A DNA stretch of 42,918 bases from contig SLCY01000038.1 of assembly GCA_007125585.1 (NCBI GenBank), positions 1-42,918 on the forward strand. The letters are read 5' to 3'. This document shows, piece after piece, positions 35,350 to 42,872 of the stretch (the stretch's first letter is position 1; each line of letters begins with the position of its first letter). Made by a program: the position numbers and the translations under genes. The stretch comes from Bacteroidales bacterium. GTDB lineage: Bacteria; Bacteroidota; Bacteroidia; Bacteroidales; UBA7960. The notes beneath the pieces are model-generated. The model saw only the letters and a list, made by a program, of their open reading frames with translations. It made no database searches and was not told the DNA's origin.

Positions 35350-36258
35350 CTATTTTTTAAGAATCCGGGCAATTCTCTCAAAGTCTTCTTTTGAATGAAA
35401 GCTGATGGTGATGGTTCCCTTTCCGCCAGTGCTGTTTTTGAGCTTGACGGGTGCATCCAATATTTGTTCCAGTTTAAGCTGGAACGCTTGCTGGGCCGTA
35501 TTCAGATTTTTGCTTGCAGGTTTGTCTTTTTCTGGATGTTTTTTTTGTTTTTCCTGGCTGGTAATGTTTTTGATGACCTCTTCCACTTCCCTGACTGACA
35601 GCGATTGTGCCAGGGTATCCTGGTAAATGTCAAGCAGTGTTGGTATGTCATCAACCGCCAGCATGGCCTTGGCATGCCCCATGGAGATCAGTTCCCGGCG
35701 AAGCCCGATCTGTATCTCACCGGGCAAATTAAGCAGGCGCAGGTAATTTGCAATGGATGACCGGTTTTTTCCGAGCCTTTCACTGAGCATCTCCTGGGTA
35801 AGTTTATAGTCCTCTATAAGCTGTTTATACCCCAGGGCGATCTCAATGGGGTTCAGGTTCTCCCTTTGTATGTTTTCCACGATGGCCATTTCCAATAAGG
35901 AATGGTCGTCGGCGGTAACGATATATGCCGGGATATCATGAAGACCCGCCATCCTGGCGGCTATAAGCCTTCGTTCACCAGAGATCAGTTGCAGTTTGTT
36001 CTCTTCCAGCTTCCGCAAGGTGACAGGCTGTATGACCCCTTGTTCTTTGATGGATGCCGCAAGATCCTTCAGGGCTTCATCGTCAAAATCGGTCCTGGGT
36101 TGATAAGGGTTTACCTCAATGATGTCGATGGGAACTTTCCCGATGGTGCCTACAGGCAACAGGTCTTTTTCAACATCGTAGGTGGGTTGTGCTTCATAGC
36201 CTGAATTATCAAGCAGTGCGCCCAGTCCTCTGCCCAATGCACGTTTTTTGGCATTCAT
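35350..36258 (-). CDS. parB: Chromosome partitioning protein ParB (Spo0J)
   Basis: A CTP-dependent clamp that loads at parS and spreads on DNA. 302 residues: an N-terminal RALGRGLGALLDN, the ParB/Srx nucleotide-binding domain NPYQPRTDF...GVIQPVTLRK, SGERRLIAARMAGL (with the GERR motif) and ENIQRENLNPIE. Then the helix-turn-helix LTQEMLSERLGKNRSSIANY and a C-terminal dimerisation domain after a Lys/Gln-rich linker. Its ATG overlaps the parA stop by four bases (ATGA). No perfect or near-perfect parS (TGTTTCACGTGAAACA type) was noticed in the window by eye. Confidence 0.97.
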   Translation of the reverse strand: MNAKKRALGRGLGALLDNSGYEAQPTYDVEKDLLPVGTIGKVPIDIIEVNPYQPRTDFDDEALKDLAASIKEQGVIQPVTLRKLEENKLQLISGERRLIAARMAGLHDIPAYIVTADDHSLLEMAIVENIQRENLNPIEIALGYKQLIEDYKLTQEMLSERLGKNRSSIANYLRLLNLPGEIQIGLRRELISMGHAKAMLAVDDIPTLLDIYQDTLAQSLSVREVEEVIKNITSQEKQKKHPEKDKPASKNLNTAQQAFQLKLEQILDAPVKLKNSTGGKGTITISFHSKEDFERIARILKK

Positions 36259-37058
36259 ACCTTGATTTTTTTGTCTTCTTCTTTGATTTTTGTCATGCCG
36301 CTTTTTTGCAATATTTCACGGGCCAGGTTCAGGTGGTTCAATGACCCCCTGCTCTGTGCATCATGCATGATGATGGTCTCGCCGAAGCTGGGCGCTTCTC
36401 CCAGCTTGATGTTACGGTATATGATGGTGTCAAAAACCAGATCCCGGAAATGCATCCTCACTTCTTCCACCACCTGGTTGGCAAGCCTTAACCTGGAATC
36501 GTACATGGTCAGCAGGATGCCTTCGATCTCCAGGTCGGTATTCAGGCGTGTCTGCACGATCTTGATGGTATTCAGCAGCTTGCCCAGGCCTTCAAGGGCA
36601 AAATACTCGCACTGGACGGGAACGATCACACTGTCGGCTGCAGTGAGTGCGTTCACCGTGACCAACCCCAGGGATGGCGAACAGTCAACGAGCACGAAAT
36701 CATAGTCCTGCCTGATCTTGTCAATCACCTTACGCATCATCTTCTCCCTGTTGGGCAAATTGATCATTTCAATCTCGGCCCCCACAAGATCGATGTGGGC
36801 AGGGATGAGGTGAAGGTTGGGGGTATTGGTTTCAATGACAATATCCTGAGGTGCCACATCATCGATGATACACTCATAAATACTGGTTTTAACGTGTTTG
36901 GGGTCCACACCCACACCGGAGGTGGCATTGGACTGTGGGTCAGCATCTATCAGCAGAGTTTTGTATTCCAACACAGCCAGGCTGGCAGATAAATTGATGG
37001 CGGTGGTGGTCTTTCCGACACCCCCTTTTTGATTCGCTATGGCAATGACTTTACTCAT
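36255..37058 (-). CDS. parA: Chromosome partitioning ATPase ParA (Soj)
   Basis: A deviant-Walker ATPase that forms the gradient ParB follows in origin segregation. 267 residues, a standard Soj length. The deviant Walker A KGGVGKTTTAINL starts at about residue 11, then LLIDADPQSNATSGVGV, and Walker B VLVDCSPSLGLVTVNAL. The tail GSLNHLNLAREIL is also typical. The gene heads a tight block parA-parB-DUF5683-dapB-lepB with overlaps or gaps of 16 bases or less. The candidate promoter TAAATTTG is at 37145-37152, with an estimated leader of about 80 bases. Confidence 0.97.
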   Translation of the reverse strand: MSKVIAIANQKGGVGKTTTAINLSASLAVLEYKTLLIDADPQSNATSGVGVDPKHVKTSIYECIIDDVAPQDIVIETNTPNLHLIPAHIDLVGAEIEMINLPNREKMMRKVIDKIRQDYDFVLVDCSPSLGLVTVNALTAADSVIVPVQCEYFALEGLGKLLNTIKIVQTRLNTDLEIEGILLTMYDSRLRLANQVVEEVRMHFRDLVFDTIIYRNIKLGEAPSFGETIIMHDAQSRGSLNHLNLAREILQKSGMTKIKEEDKKIKV

Positions 37059-37144
37059 AATATAATAAACGGTAGGTTTGATAAATTCGTGTAATGAAGC
37101 ATAGACGACGGCTGGTTTTGTGCCAACATCGTCAATACGACCTG

Positions 37145-37152
37145 CAAATTTA
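37145..37152 (-). promoter_or_regulatory. Candidate -7 box TAAATTTG for the parA operon
   Basis: Minus-strand match to TAnnTTTG, 86 bases before the parA ATG, in the only gap upstream of the block. No convincing -33 TTTG at the right spacing. Confidence 0.4.
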
Positions 37153-37225
37153 CATCTTTTGCTTGCTTTTTCGGTGTATTATTGAAGAAAAAAACCGATA
37201 TCGCCTATAGCCTTGGGCAGGCAGG

Positions 37226-38029
37226 TCATTGCATGTTTTCTTTTGTCCAGTCAATCTCTGAGCCAAACAGGCTATGGGGGATGAGATAGATCAGCAGGAG
37301 TATGATGGAGGCCACCAGCACCCAGGTCCGGTGGTGTGGGTTCTGCCTTGATTTGACGAAGGCGATCACCCAAAAGATCAATGCGAAGGCGGTCTTATTA
37401 TCTGTAAGATCGGTGCCAAAGGGCCAGCCTGTCCAGTAATCGCCGAAGGCATATTTCTGTACAACAGGCCCGAATATCAGTCCGCCCGTGATGAAGGTGA
37501 CAATGGTCCACAATGTCAGGCGATATGTCTTTTGTTTGTAGAGCGCGGCAAGGCCGGCCCTGGTGCTGAACAACATGGCCGCGAACATAAGTATTACATG
37601 GGGCAACAGTGCCCAGGCCGGCACGTCGTCGCGAAAACGGATGATGATGGGTTCTTCCGGCAATTTGACCTGTTCATCTCCTTTTTCAAGGAATAACTGG
37701 TACATCACCTTCCCGGCAGCCGGCTGCTGAGGGATATAAGCCACAAGGTGTTCGTCTTCACGTACAAGGAGTTTGATTTGCCATTCATCATTGCTTGGAT
37801 GGCGCTTGTAACGGAAAAAGCCGGTGACCTCCCTGTCTTCAACTTTCAATTTTGCCGGTGCATCGGCAGGCCTTGGAAAGGACCTGATGAGACGGTACCG
37901 GATCTCTTCACCTGCAATCTCGGTACTCCCCCGATAGGGGTGCGTTGGCCCTGTCATTCGCTGATAGATGGCGCTGGACAAGGTAATCACTATGGCAATG
38001 ATCCAGAAGAGGATATTTTTTCTGTTCAT
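37226..38029 (-). CDS. Membrane protein with a periplasmic beta domain, unknown function
   Basis: 267 residues. One N-terminal helix (about 6-22) is followed by a region rich in beta strands, about 25-135, lying outside the inner membrane. It includes IRYRLIRSFPRP and TGFFRYKRH. Then come four helices (about 140-160, 170-190, 210-225, 238-253). The most distinctive segment is FGDYWTGWPFGTDLTDNKTA in the loop before the third of these. No Cys pair or CxxCH, so not a cytochrome c. The start codon is 4 bases after the stop of the NagZ-like fusion, so the two are co-transcribed, which hints at an envelope role. I do not recognise the family. Confidence 0.75.
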   Translation of the reverse strand: MNRKNILFWIIAIVITLSSAIYQRMTGPTHPYRGSTEIAGEEIRYRLIRSFPRPADAPAKLKVEDREVTGFFRYKRHPSNDEWQIKLLVREDEHLVAYIPQQPAAGKVMYQLFLEKGDEQVKLPEEPIIIRFRDDVPAWALLPHVILMFAAMLFSTRAGLAALYKQKTYRLTLWTIVTFITGGLIFGPVVQKYAFGDYWTGWPFGTDLTDNKTAFALIFWVIAFVKSRQNPHHRTWVLVASIILLLIYLIPHSLFGSEIDWTKENMQ

Positions 38030-38033
38030 ATCT

Positions 38034-41000
38034 TCATTGATTTAGCATCGTGGATGTGGTAAAATGCTCGAGTGTTGTGGAATAGTATATGGCATCGTAA
38101 ATGGCCTGGTGGATCTCTGTGCGGATATTCATCTCTATCAGCTTATTGTTATCCTGATCGGGATAAGTGCGGTTTGACAGGAAGACATATACGAGGTTCT
38201 CTACCGGGTCGGCCCATGCAAGGGTACCGGTAAATCCGCTGTGACCAAAGCTCAGGTGTGAAGCGCTTATGGCAGAGGGGCCGTTTTCAGTCTTGTCAGG
38301 CAGAGGCTTGTCGAACCCCAGCCCACGGCGATTATCGTTGTCCGGGAACTGCAACCTTGTAAACTCGTTGATGGTGTTTTGATCGAAAAACTGCTGGCCG
38401 CCATAACGGCCCTCATTCAGAAAAACATGCATCAGCACGGCCAGATCGGCGGCATTCGAGAAAAGGCCTGCATGTCCGCTGACGCCTCCCAGCATTGCCG
38501 CCGTCTGATCATGTACATGTCCGTGCACCACCTGTCGTCGCCATAATGTATCGTTCATGGCGGGGATGATTCGTCCCGGGTCGAACCGGTCAGCAGGCGT
38601 GAACCCCGTCGTGGATAAGCCCATGGGCCGGTAAAGGAAGTTATCAGCAAAAAGGTCAATGCGCTGGCCTGCGACCTCTTCTATGATCTCTGCCAGCAGG
38701 ATAAACCCCAGGTCGCTATACACGTATTCGTTGTTTTCAAGTAAATCAGACGCTGTGATCCGGTCAAAGATGGTGTCGCGGTAATGCTTGCCCAGAAAGA
38801 GATCTTTGGCCACCCTGACGGGGAACTCCTTTGTGGGTATGCTGTTATAAATGCCATCCAGGTACTCCCCATTTTCCATGGTTTCCAGATAAAAGGGGAT
38901 CCAGGGAGCGAGCCTTCCCTGGTGAGCCATCAATTCTCTGAGGGTGATCGCTTCCTTGTTTGTCCCTTCCAGCCAGGGCAGGTATGCTGACAGCGATTGG
39001 TCCATCTCCAGCAGGCCTTTATCGTACAGACGCATTATGGAGGCTGTGGTGGCTGCGATCTTGGTGATCGATGCCAGGTCGTAAATATCGGCAGCCGTTA
39101 CACGATAAAGGCTGTCGCAGGTATGGTGACCGAAGGCTTTGTTGTATATCATGATGCCATCTTTGATGATCGCGATCTGGCATCCCGGATAGGCGTTCTT
39201 TCGTATCCCCTGTTCTGCAATGCTGTCAATGGCTGCCAGTAACCCTGAACGGATCCCCGCTTCTTCGGCCATGCCGAATCGTATCCTGGCTGGCTCCGGG
39301 GTGACAATGCCATGGCCTGCCGGAAAATGTTTGCCGGCAGTGACAGGCAGCCTACCCCTGGTCTGAAGGCCCCCAAATATTGCTTGTGCAGCCGCTTCTT
39401 CATAGACCCGCCCCTCCTGGTAAGTGACCAGCACCGCCTCTGCATCCAGAATCCCATCACCAAAAAAATTAAGGCTGTAGGGATTGGCGAACAAACTAAG
39501 GATGACATCCTGGTCTTTTGCTATGGTATTGATAAGCCCAATCGTTTTGCCATTGATCCCGTAGTCTTTTGTTACATCAAAGTTGTTGTCATGAATGGAT
39601 ATGATCACCAGGTCGTAGGCTTTCAGCTTTCGTTTGATCTGGGTGGCGCGTTCAGGGGTATGATATTTGTCGATCCCATAGGTGGATACCGGTGAGTAAT
39701 TGCCAAGCATTTTATGGAATGTGTTTCCCGGATATTCACCGATGGAAAGAGCGGCAATACGGCGATGCGACAAACCGGTCAGGGGCACCAGGTTTTTTTC
39801 GTTCGACACCAGTGTTAATGAAGACGCCACCATGGCTTTGTTAAGAATTTTGGCACCGGTGCTGTTCAGCTCTTCCGTAAGGTTTTCCAACGGGGTGTAA
39901 CGGAAGTTGAAGAGTCCTGCCTTTTCCTTGTAATACAATATTTTCCTGCATTTGTTGTTGACCAGTTCTTCGGATATCGTTCCGTCAATTATTGCCTCTT
40001 TGATGGCATTGATGGCGGCAGGCACGTCTTCCGGAAGCAGCAGGATGTCATTGCCGGCCATCAGGGCGCGCAGTTCCAGCTCCCCGGAATCAAAAAAATC
40101 ACTTACGCCGCGCATGTCGAGTGCATCGGTGATCACGAGTCCCTGAAAACCCATCTCGATCTGCAGCAGCTTGGTCACTATGTTGTACGACAGGGTAGAT
40201 GCAAGCGCCGGCTCCGGCTCCAGCGAGGGCATCTCCAGATGGGCAACCATGACAGTGTGCAGGCCCTGGTCTATCAATTGCCGGAAAGGGTATAAGTGCA
40301 CGGAATCCAATTCCTCGAAAGATTGACTGAGCAGTGGCAGGGTATGGTGGGAGTCGGCATCGGTGTCACCGTGGCCGGGAAAGTGCTTTGCGCAGGCAAA
40401 AATGCCGGCGTCTTGCAGTCCATGCATATAGGCCAGCCCCTTGGCGGAAACGGCATATTGGTTTTCTCCAAAAGCCCTTTTATTGATCACAGGGTTGTCG
40501 GGGTTGTTGTTCACGTCCACCACAGGGGCAAAGTTGATGTGTACGCCCAGGCGTTTTAGCTGCCTGCCGACCTCCATCCCCATCTGATAGATCAGCTGGT
40601 CATCTTCAATGGCCCCCAATGCCATCTGCCGTGGAAAAGGCACAAGGCTGTCAAGGCGCATCGCCGGCCCCCATTCAGCATCCATGGCAACCAGCAAAGG
40701 GGTCTTCGCCTGACTCTGCATGCGATTGGTAAGCAGCACTTGCTGCCAGGGGCTGCCACTGAAAAAAGCGGCACCACCAATATTGTAATCTTTTACTTTG
40801 TGCACGATGCTGTCGTAGTAATGATCATCGCGGCCGGTATGGACACGTACCATCAATAGCTGGGCAATGCGCTCTTCCATACTGAGCGATGCAAATACCG
40901 AATCAACCCAGGGTGAGGAGTAATGGGGGTTCCCCTGGTGTAAGTTCCCGTCGCCGCCGGAAGGGTGCACACCGGAGGGAGAGATCAAAAAAAACAGAAA

Positions 41001-41042
41001 CAGTAAAATGAAGTGAATTGCAATCAGAAAAACCTTGCGCAT
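38034..41042 (-). CDS. Exported NagZ-like glycoside hydrolase family 3 / beta-lactamase-fold fusion
   Basis: 1002 residues. After a signal peptide (MRKVFLIAIHFILLFLFF) comes a glycoside hydrolase 3 domain with the beta-N-acetylhexosaminidase signature KHFPGHGDTDADSHHTLP (about 210-228) and the nucleophile region VITDALDMRGVSDF. The GH3 C-terminal alpha/beta domain follows (to about 590). The last 400 residues are a class C beta-lactamase/serine esterase fold: SxxK in ASITKIAATT (Ser about 657), YSD in EYVYSDLGF, and HSGFTGT as the KTG-like box. NagZ removes GlcNAc from muropeptides and the second domain could act on the peptide stem or an ester. Unlike cytoplasmic NagZ it is exported. Similar fusions exist in Bacteroidota. 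Promoter TATATTTG in repeat D1 lies 42 bases upstream of the start. Confidence 0.92.
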   Translation of the reverse strand: MRKVFLIAIHFILLFLFFLISPSGVHPSGGDGNLHQGNPHYSSPWVDSVFASLSMEERIAQLLMVRVHTGRDDHYYDSIVHKVKDYNIGGAAFFSGSPWQQVLLTNRMQSQAKTPLLVAMDAEWGPAMRLDSLVPFPRQMALGAIEDDQLIYQMGMEVGRQLKRLGVHINFAPVVDVNNNPDNPVINKRAFGENQYAVSAKGLAYMHGLQDAGIFACAKHFPGHGDTDADSHHTLPLLSQSFEELDSVHLYPFRQLIDQGLHTVMVAHLEMPSLEPEPALASTLSYNIVTKLLQIEMGFQGLVITDALDMRGVSDFFDSGELELRALMAGNDILLLPEDVPAAINAIKEAIIDGTISEELVNNKCRKILYYKEKAGLFNFRYTPLENLTEELNSTGAKILNKAMVASSLTLVSNEKNLVPLTGLSHRRIAALSIGEYPGNTFHKMLGNYSPVSTYGIDKYHTPERATQIKRKLKAYDLVIISIHDNNFDVTKDYGINGKTIGLINTIAKDQDVILSLFANPYSLNFFGDGILDAEAVLVTYQEGRVYEEAAAQAIFGGLQTRGRLPVTAGKHFPAGHGIVTPEPARIRFGMAEEAGIRSGLLAAIDSIAEQGIRKNAYPGCQIAIIKDGIMIYNKAFGHHTCDSLYRVTAADIYDLASITKIAATTASIMRLYDKGLLEMDQSLSAYLPWLEGTNKEAITLRELMAHQGRLAPWIPFYLETMENGEYLDGIYNSIPTKEFPVRVAKDLFLGKHYRDTIFDRITASDLLENNEYVYSDLGFILLAEIIEEVAGQRIDLFADNFLYRPMGLSTTGFTPADRFDPGRIIPAMNDTLWRRQVVHGHVHDQTAAMLGGVSGHAGLFSNAADLAVLMHVFLNEGRYGGQQFFDQNTINEFTRLQFPDNDNRRGLGFDKPLPDKTENGPSAISASHLSFGHSGFTGTLAWADPVENLVYVFLSNRTYPDQDNNKLIEMNIRTEIHQAIYDAIYYSTTLEHFTTSTMLNQ

Positions 41043-41084
41043 GTCAGTAACAGTATATGCTTAACCATGGAGATTACTATCGTA

Positions 41085-41137
41085 CAAATATACATGAATT
41101 TTTTTCATTCGAAATTACACACAGACGAATGAAAAAA
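41085..41137 (-). repeat. Hairpin module m1, copy D1, with embedded -7 box TATATTTG
   Basis: TTTTTTCATTCG (41100-41111) pairs perfectly with CGAATGAAAAAA (41126-41137) over 12 bp around the loop AAATTACACACAGA. On the minus strand the TATATTTG at 41085-41092 is a -7 box 42 bases before the NagZ-like gene, and a TTTC 18 bases upstream of it is a 3/4 -33 match. The hairpin would thus overlap the -33 region. Confidence 0.75.
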
Positions 41138-41161
41138 GATCATGTGAAAGCGAAGCGGTTC

Positions 41162-41223
41162 CTCCTGTACACCAGCATTTTGTATATTATTTTTTACAAA
41201 ATGGTGGTGTTTTTTTACAGGAG
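41162..41223 (-). repeat. Foldback repeat, copy D
   Basis: CTCCTGTA pairs with TACAGGAG (8 bp), CACCA with TGGTG (5 bp) and CATTTTGTA with TACAAAATG (9 bp). There is one G-G mismatch, a six-T bulge on the right arm and a 10-nt loop. Same plan as copy A with a different inner stem. The right arm alone recurs at 21187-21214. Confidence 0.8.
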
Positions 41224-41278
41224 AAATATACATGAATTTTTTTCATGTGAAATTACACACAGACACATGAAAAAAATT
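41224..41278. repeat. Hairpin module m1, copy D2
   Basis: AATTTTTTTCATGTG (41235-41249) pairs with CACATGAAAAAAATT (41264-41278), a perfect 15-bp stem around the same 14-nt loop as D1. The stem tip is GTG/CAC where D1 has TCG/CGA: both arms changed together. Here the minus-strand box reads TATATTTC and is probably not a promoter. Confidence 0.85.
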
Positions 41279-41435
41279 AATCTTGCAATGATTGATTAAA
41301 GCGGTAAGATTGAGCTCGCCACCCTCCGGGTAAGTTAAATATCCGCGATTTAGATATGAGTGGCCCGGTCCATTACGTTTTTGCATATGCTGTACGAGCA
41401 AATGCCATAAACGCGGATGGTGTGTTGCCGGGAAG

Positions 41436-42767
41436 CTATATCTTAAAGACTTTCCACTTGCCTGTTCTGAGATAGGCCAGCGAAACCAGTCCCATGATGC
41501 TGAAATAGATCACTTCCACGAACCACACCATTGGGGCGGTGGCATCAAAAAAGAACACCATCAAAAAGGCGGACACCAGGTAAAAGGTGATGGAGAGTAT
41601 CTCGATGATGAGGGCCACGAGGGTCTTGCCGGTACCGCTAAGGCCGCTGAAGAGTATCATGCCGAAGGCAAAGGCGAAGAGGGCAAGGGATATTACGTGC
41701 AGCAAGGGGATGGTGGCATCGATCAGATGAGGTTCGTTTGTAAATAATCCGGCGATCCGGCCGGGGATAAAAAGGGTTAACTGGATGATGACCAGGGTGG
41801 AGAGCATGCCGGTCAGCAGCACCTTCTTGATCAGTGGGATGACCTCATGGCTGCGGCCCTGGCCGATGATGTTGCTCACCAGTGTATTGGTGGCTGAACA
41901 AAGGCCCCATACCGGGATCATCAGCAGCATATAGAAGCTGCGGGTGATGTTGGAGGCAGCCAGGGCCGTTTCGCCGATCTGTTCGATCACCATGAAGAAC
42001 ACAAACCAGGCGGCGAAAGAGAGGAAGTACTGGAACATTACGGGTATGGCGACCCTGAACAGTGGCTTGTATTGCATCCAGTTGGGACGGTGGAAGCGGA
42101 ACAAGCGGTAGTTGGGCAATGTTTTGTTCCTGAGGGACCACAGCAGGAAAAACAAAAAAGTCATCACCTCGGCGATGTTGGTGGCTGTGGCGGCCCCCGC
42201 TATACCCATTGCCGGCATTCCGAAATGACCGAAGATCAGGCTGTAATCGAGCAGGATGTTGATGGTGGCCATGAGAGACGTGCTGGCGATCAGTAACCTG
42301 GTACGGGTGATCCCGATATAGAAGCTGTTAAAGGTAAGCACCATGAAGCCAAACAGAAACCCGAAACGCCGGAAGTCAAGGTATGTCAGGCTCTCGGCCA
42401 AAATAAGCTCCGATCGAAGGAACCAGGAAAGGAAAACCGGGGCGATGAAGGTAAGAAACAGGAACAAAAGGATGGCCAGGGCGACCATGAAATACAAAGC
42501 ATGATCGAATACGCTTCCGATCTGTCGGTATCTGCCTTCACCGTTGCGCCGGCCGATCACGATCTGTAAACCGACGGCAAAGCCGGCACCAAGCATTACC
42601 AGGCAAAGGTAGAAAATGCCACCGATGGCCGCAGCGCCGAGGGTGACCTCCCCCAGCCGCCCCAAAAAAGCTGTATCGATCACCACCATAAGGTTCTGAG
42701 CCATCAGTCCGATGATGATGGGGTAGGAGATCCGCCATATGCTTTTGTATGTGTTGTCGGCCTGCAA
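41436..42767 (-). CDS. MATE family efflux transporter
   Basis: A 443-residue, 12-helix cation-coupled antiporter of the NorM/DinF superfamily that exports drugs or metabolites. The opening SIWRISYPIIIGLMAQNLMVVIDTAFLGRLG is the MATE hallmark. NGEGRYRQIGSVFDHALYF and, in the second half, VWGLCSATNTLVSNIIGQGR repeat the pattern expected of two bundles. No ATG lies near the start; TTG 42767 is the best guess because the conserved first helix follows at once. The frame stays open upstream through the GGTTGA tract (reading Ser-Thr repeats) to a stop at 42873, so a longer N-terminus from CTG 42779 cannot be excluded. Substrate unknown. Confidence 0.92.
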   Translation of the reverse strand: MQADNTYKSIWRISYPIIIGLMAQNLMVVIDTAFLGRLGEVTLGAAAIGGIFYLCLVMLGAGFAVGLQIVIGRRNGEGRYRQIGSVFDHALYFMVALAILLFLFLTFIAPVFLSWFLRSELILAESLTYLDFRRFGFLFGFMVLTFNSFYIGITRTRLLIASTSLMATINILLDYSLIFGHFGMPAMGIAGAATATNIAEVMTFLFFLLWSLRNKTLPNYRLFRFHRPNWMQYKPLFRVAIPVMFQYFLSFAAWFVFFMVIEQIGETALAASNITRSFYMLLMIPVWGLCSATNTLVSNIIGQGRSHEVIPLIKKVLLTGMLSTLVIIQLTLFIPGRIAGLFTNEPHLIDATIPLLHVISLALFAFAFGMILFSGLSGTGKTLVALIIEILSITFYLVSAFLMVFFFDATAPMVWFVEVIYFSIMGLVSLAYLRTGKWKVFKI

Positions 42768-42779
42768 AACCTGTTTCAG

Positions 42780-42857
42780 GGTTAAGGTTGAGGTTGAGGT
42801 TGAGGTTGAGGTTGAGGTTGAGGTTGAGGTTGAGGTTGAGGTTGAGGTTGAGGTTAA
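42780..42857. repeat. Hexanucleotide tandem repeat, 11 perfect GGTTGA units
   Basis: Positions 42786-42851 are eleven exact GGTTGA copies, bordered on each side by one GGTTAA variant. It begins 13 bases before the MATE start codon. The telomere-like look is coincidental in a bacterial chromosome. Such tracts are prone to slippage, and each unit change keeps reading frame. Confidence 0.97.
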
Positions 42858-42872
42858 GATTTGGTCTGACTG

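Larger units (their letters stand above)
41043..41435. repeat. Gap with the most complete composite repeat (copy D)
   Basis: No gene. It holds hairpin m1 copy D1 (41085-41137), the box CATGTGAAAGCGAAGCGGTT, the foldback element (41162-41223) and hairpin copy D2 (41224-41278). From 41300 to the MATE stop nothing was recognised. The + ORF at 41057-41299 translates two near-identical IHEFFS..EITHR peptides simply because it crosses both copies. Confidence 0.8.

Noticed and set aside
36255-37225. A parS site near parAB
   Set aside because: No TGTTTCACGTGAAACA-like 16-mer was noticed by eye here or elsewhere in the window; a computed search would settle it.
41057-41299. An 80-residue + strand ORF with two copies of an IHEFFS..EITHR peptide, also seen in the ORF at 20980-21255
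   Set aside because: The peptide repeat is just the translation of the repeated hairpin module. In copy C (31.6 kb) the same stretch is out of frame, and conservation follows base pairing rather than codons.
42780-42857. Telomere-like repeat
   Set aside because: The tract is flanked by ordinary genes on the same chromosome and does not end the molecule as far as seen; a simple hexamer microsatellite explains it.
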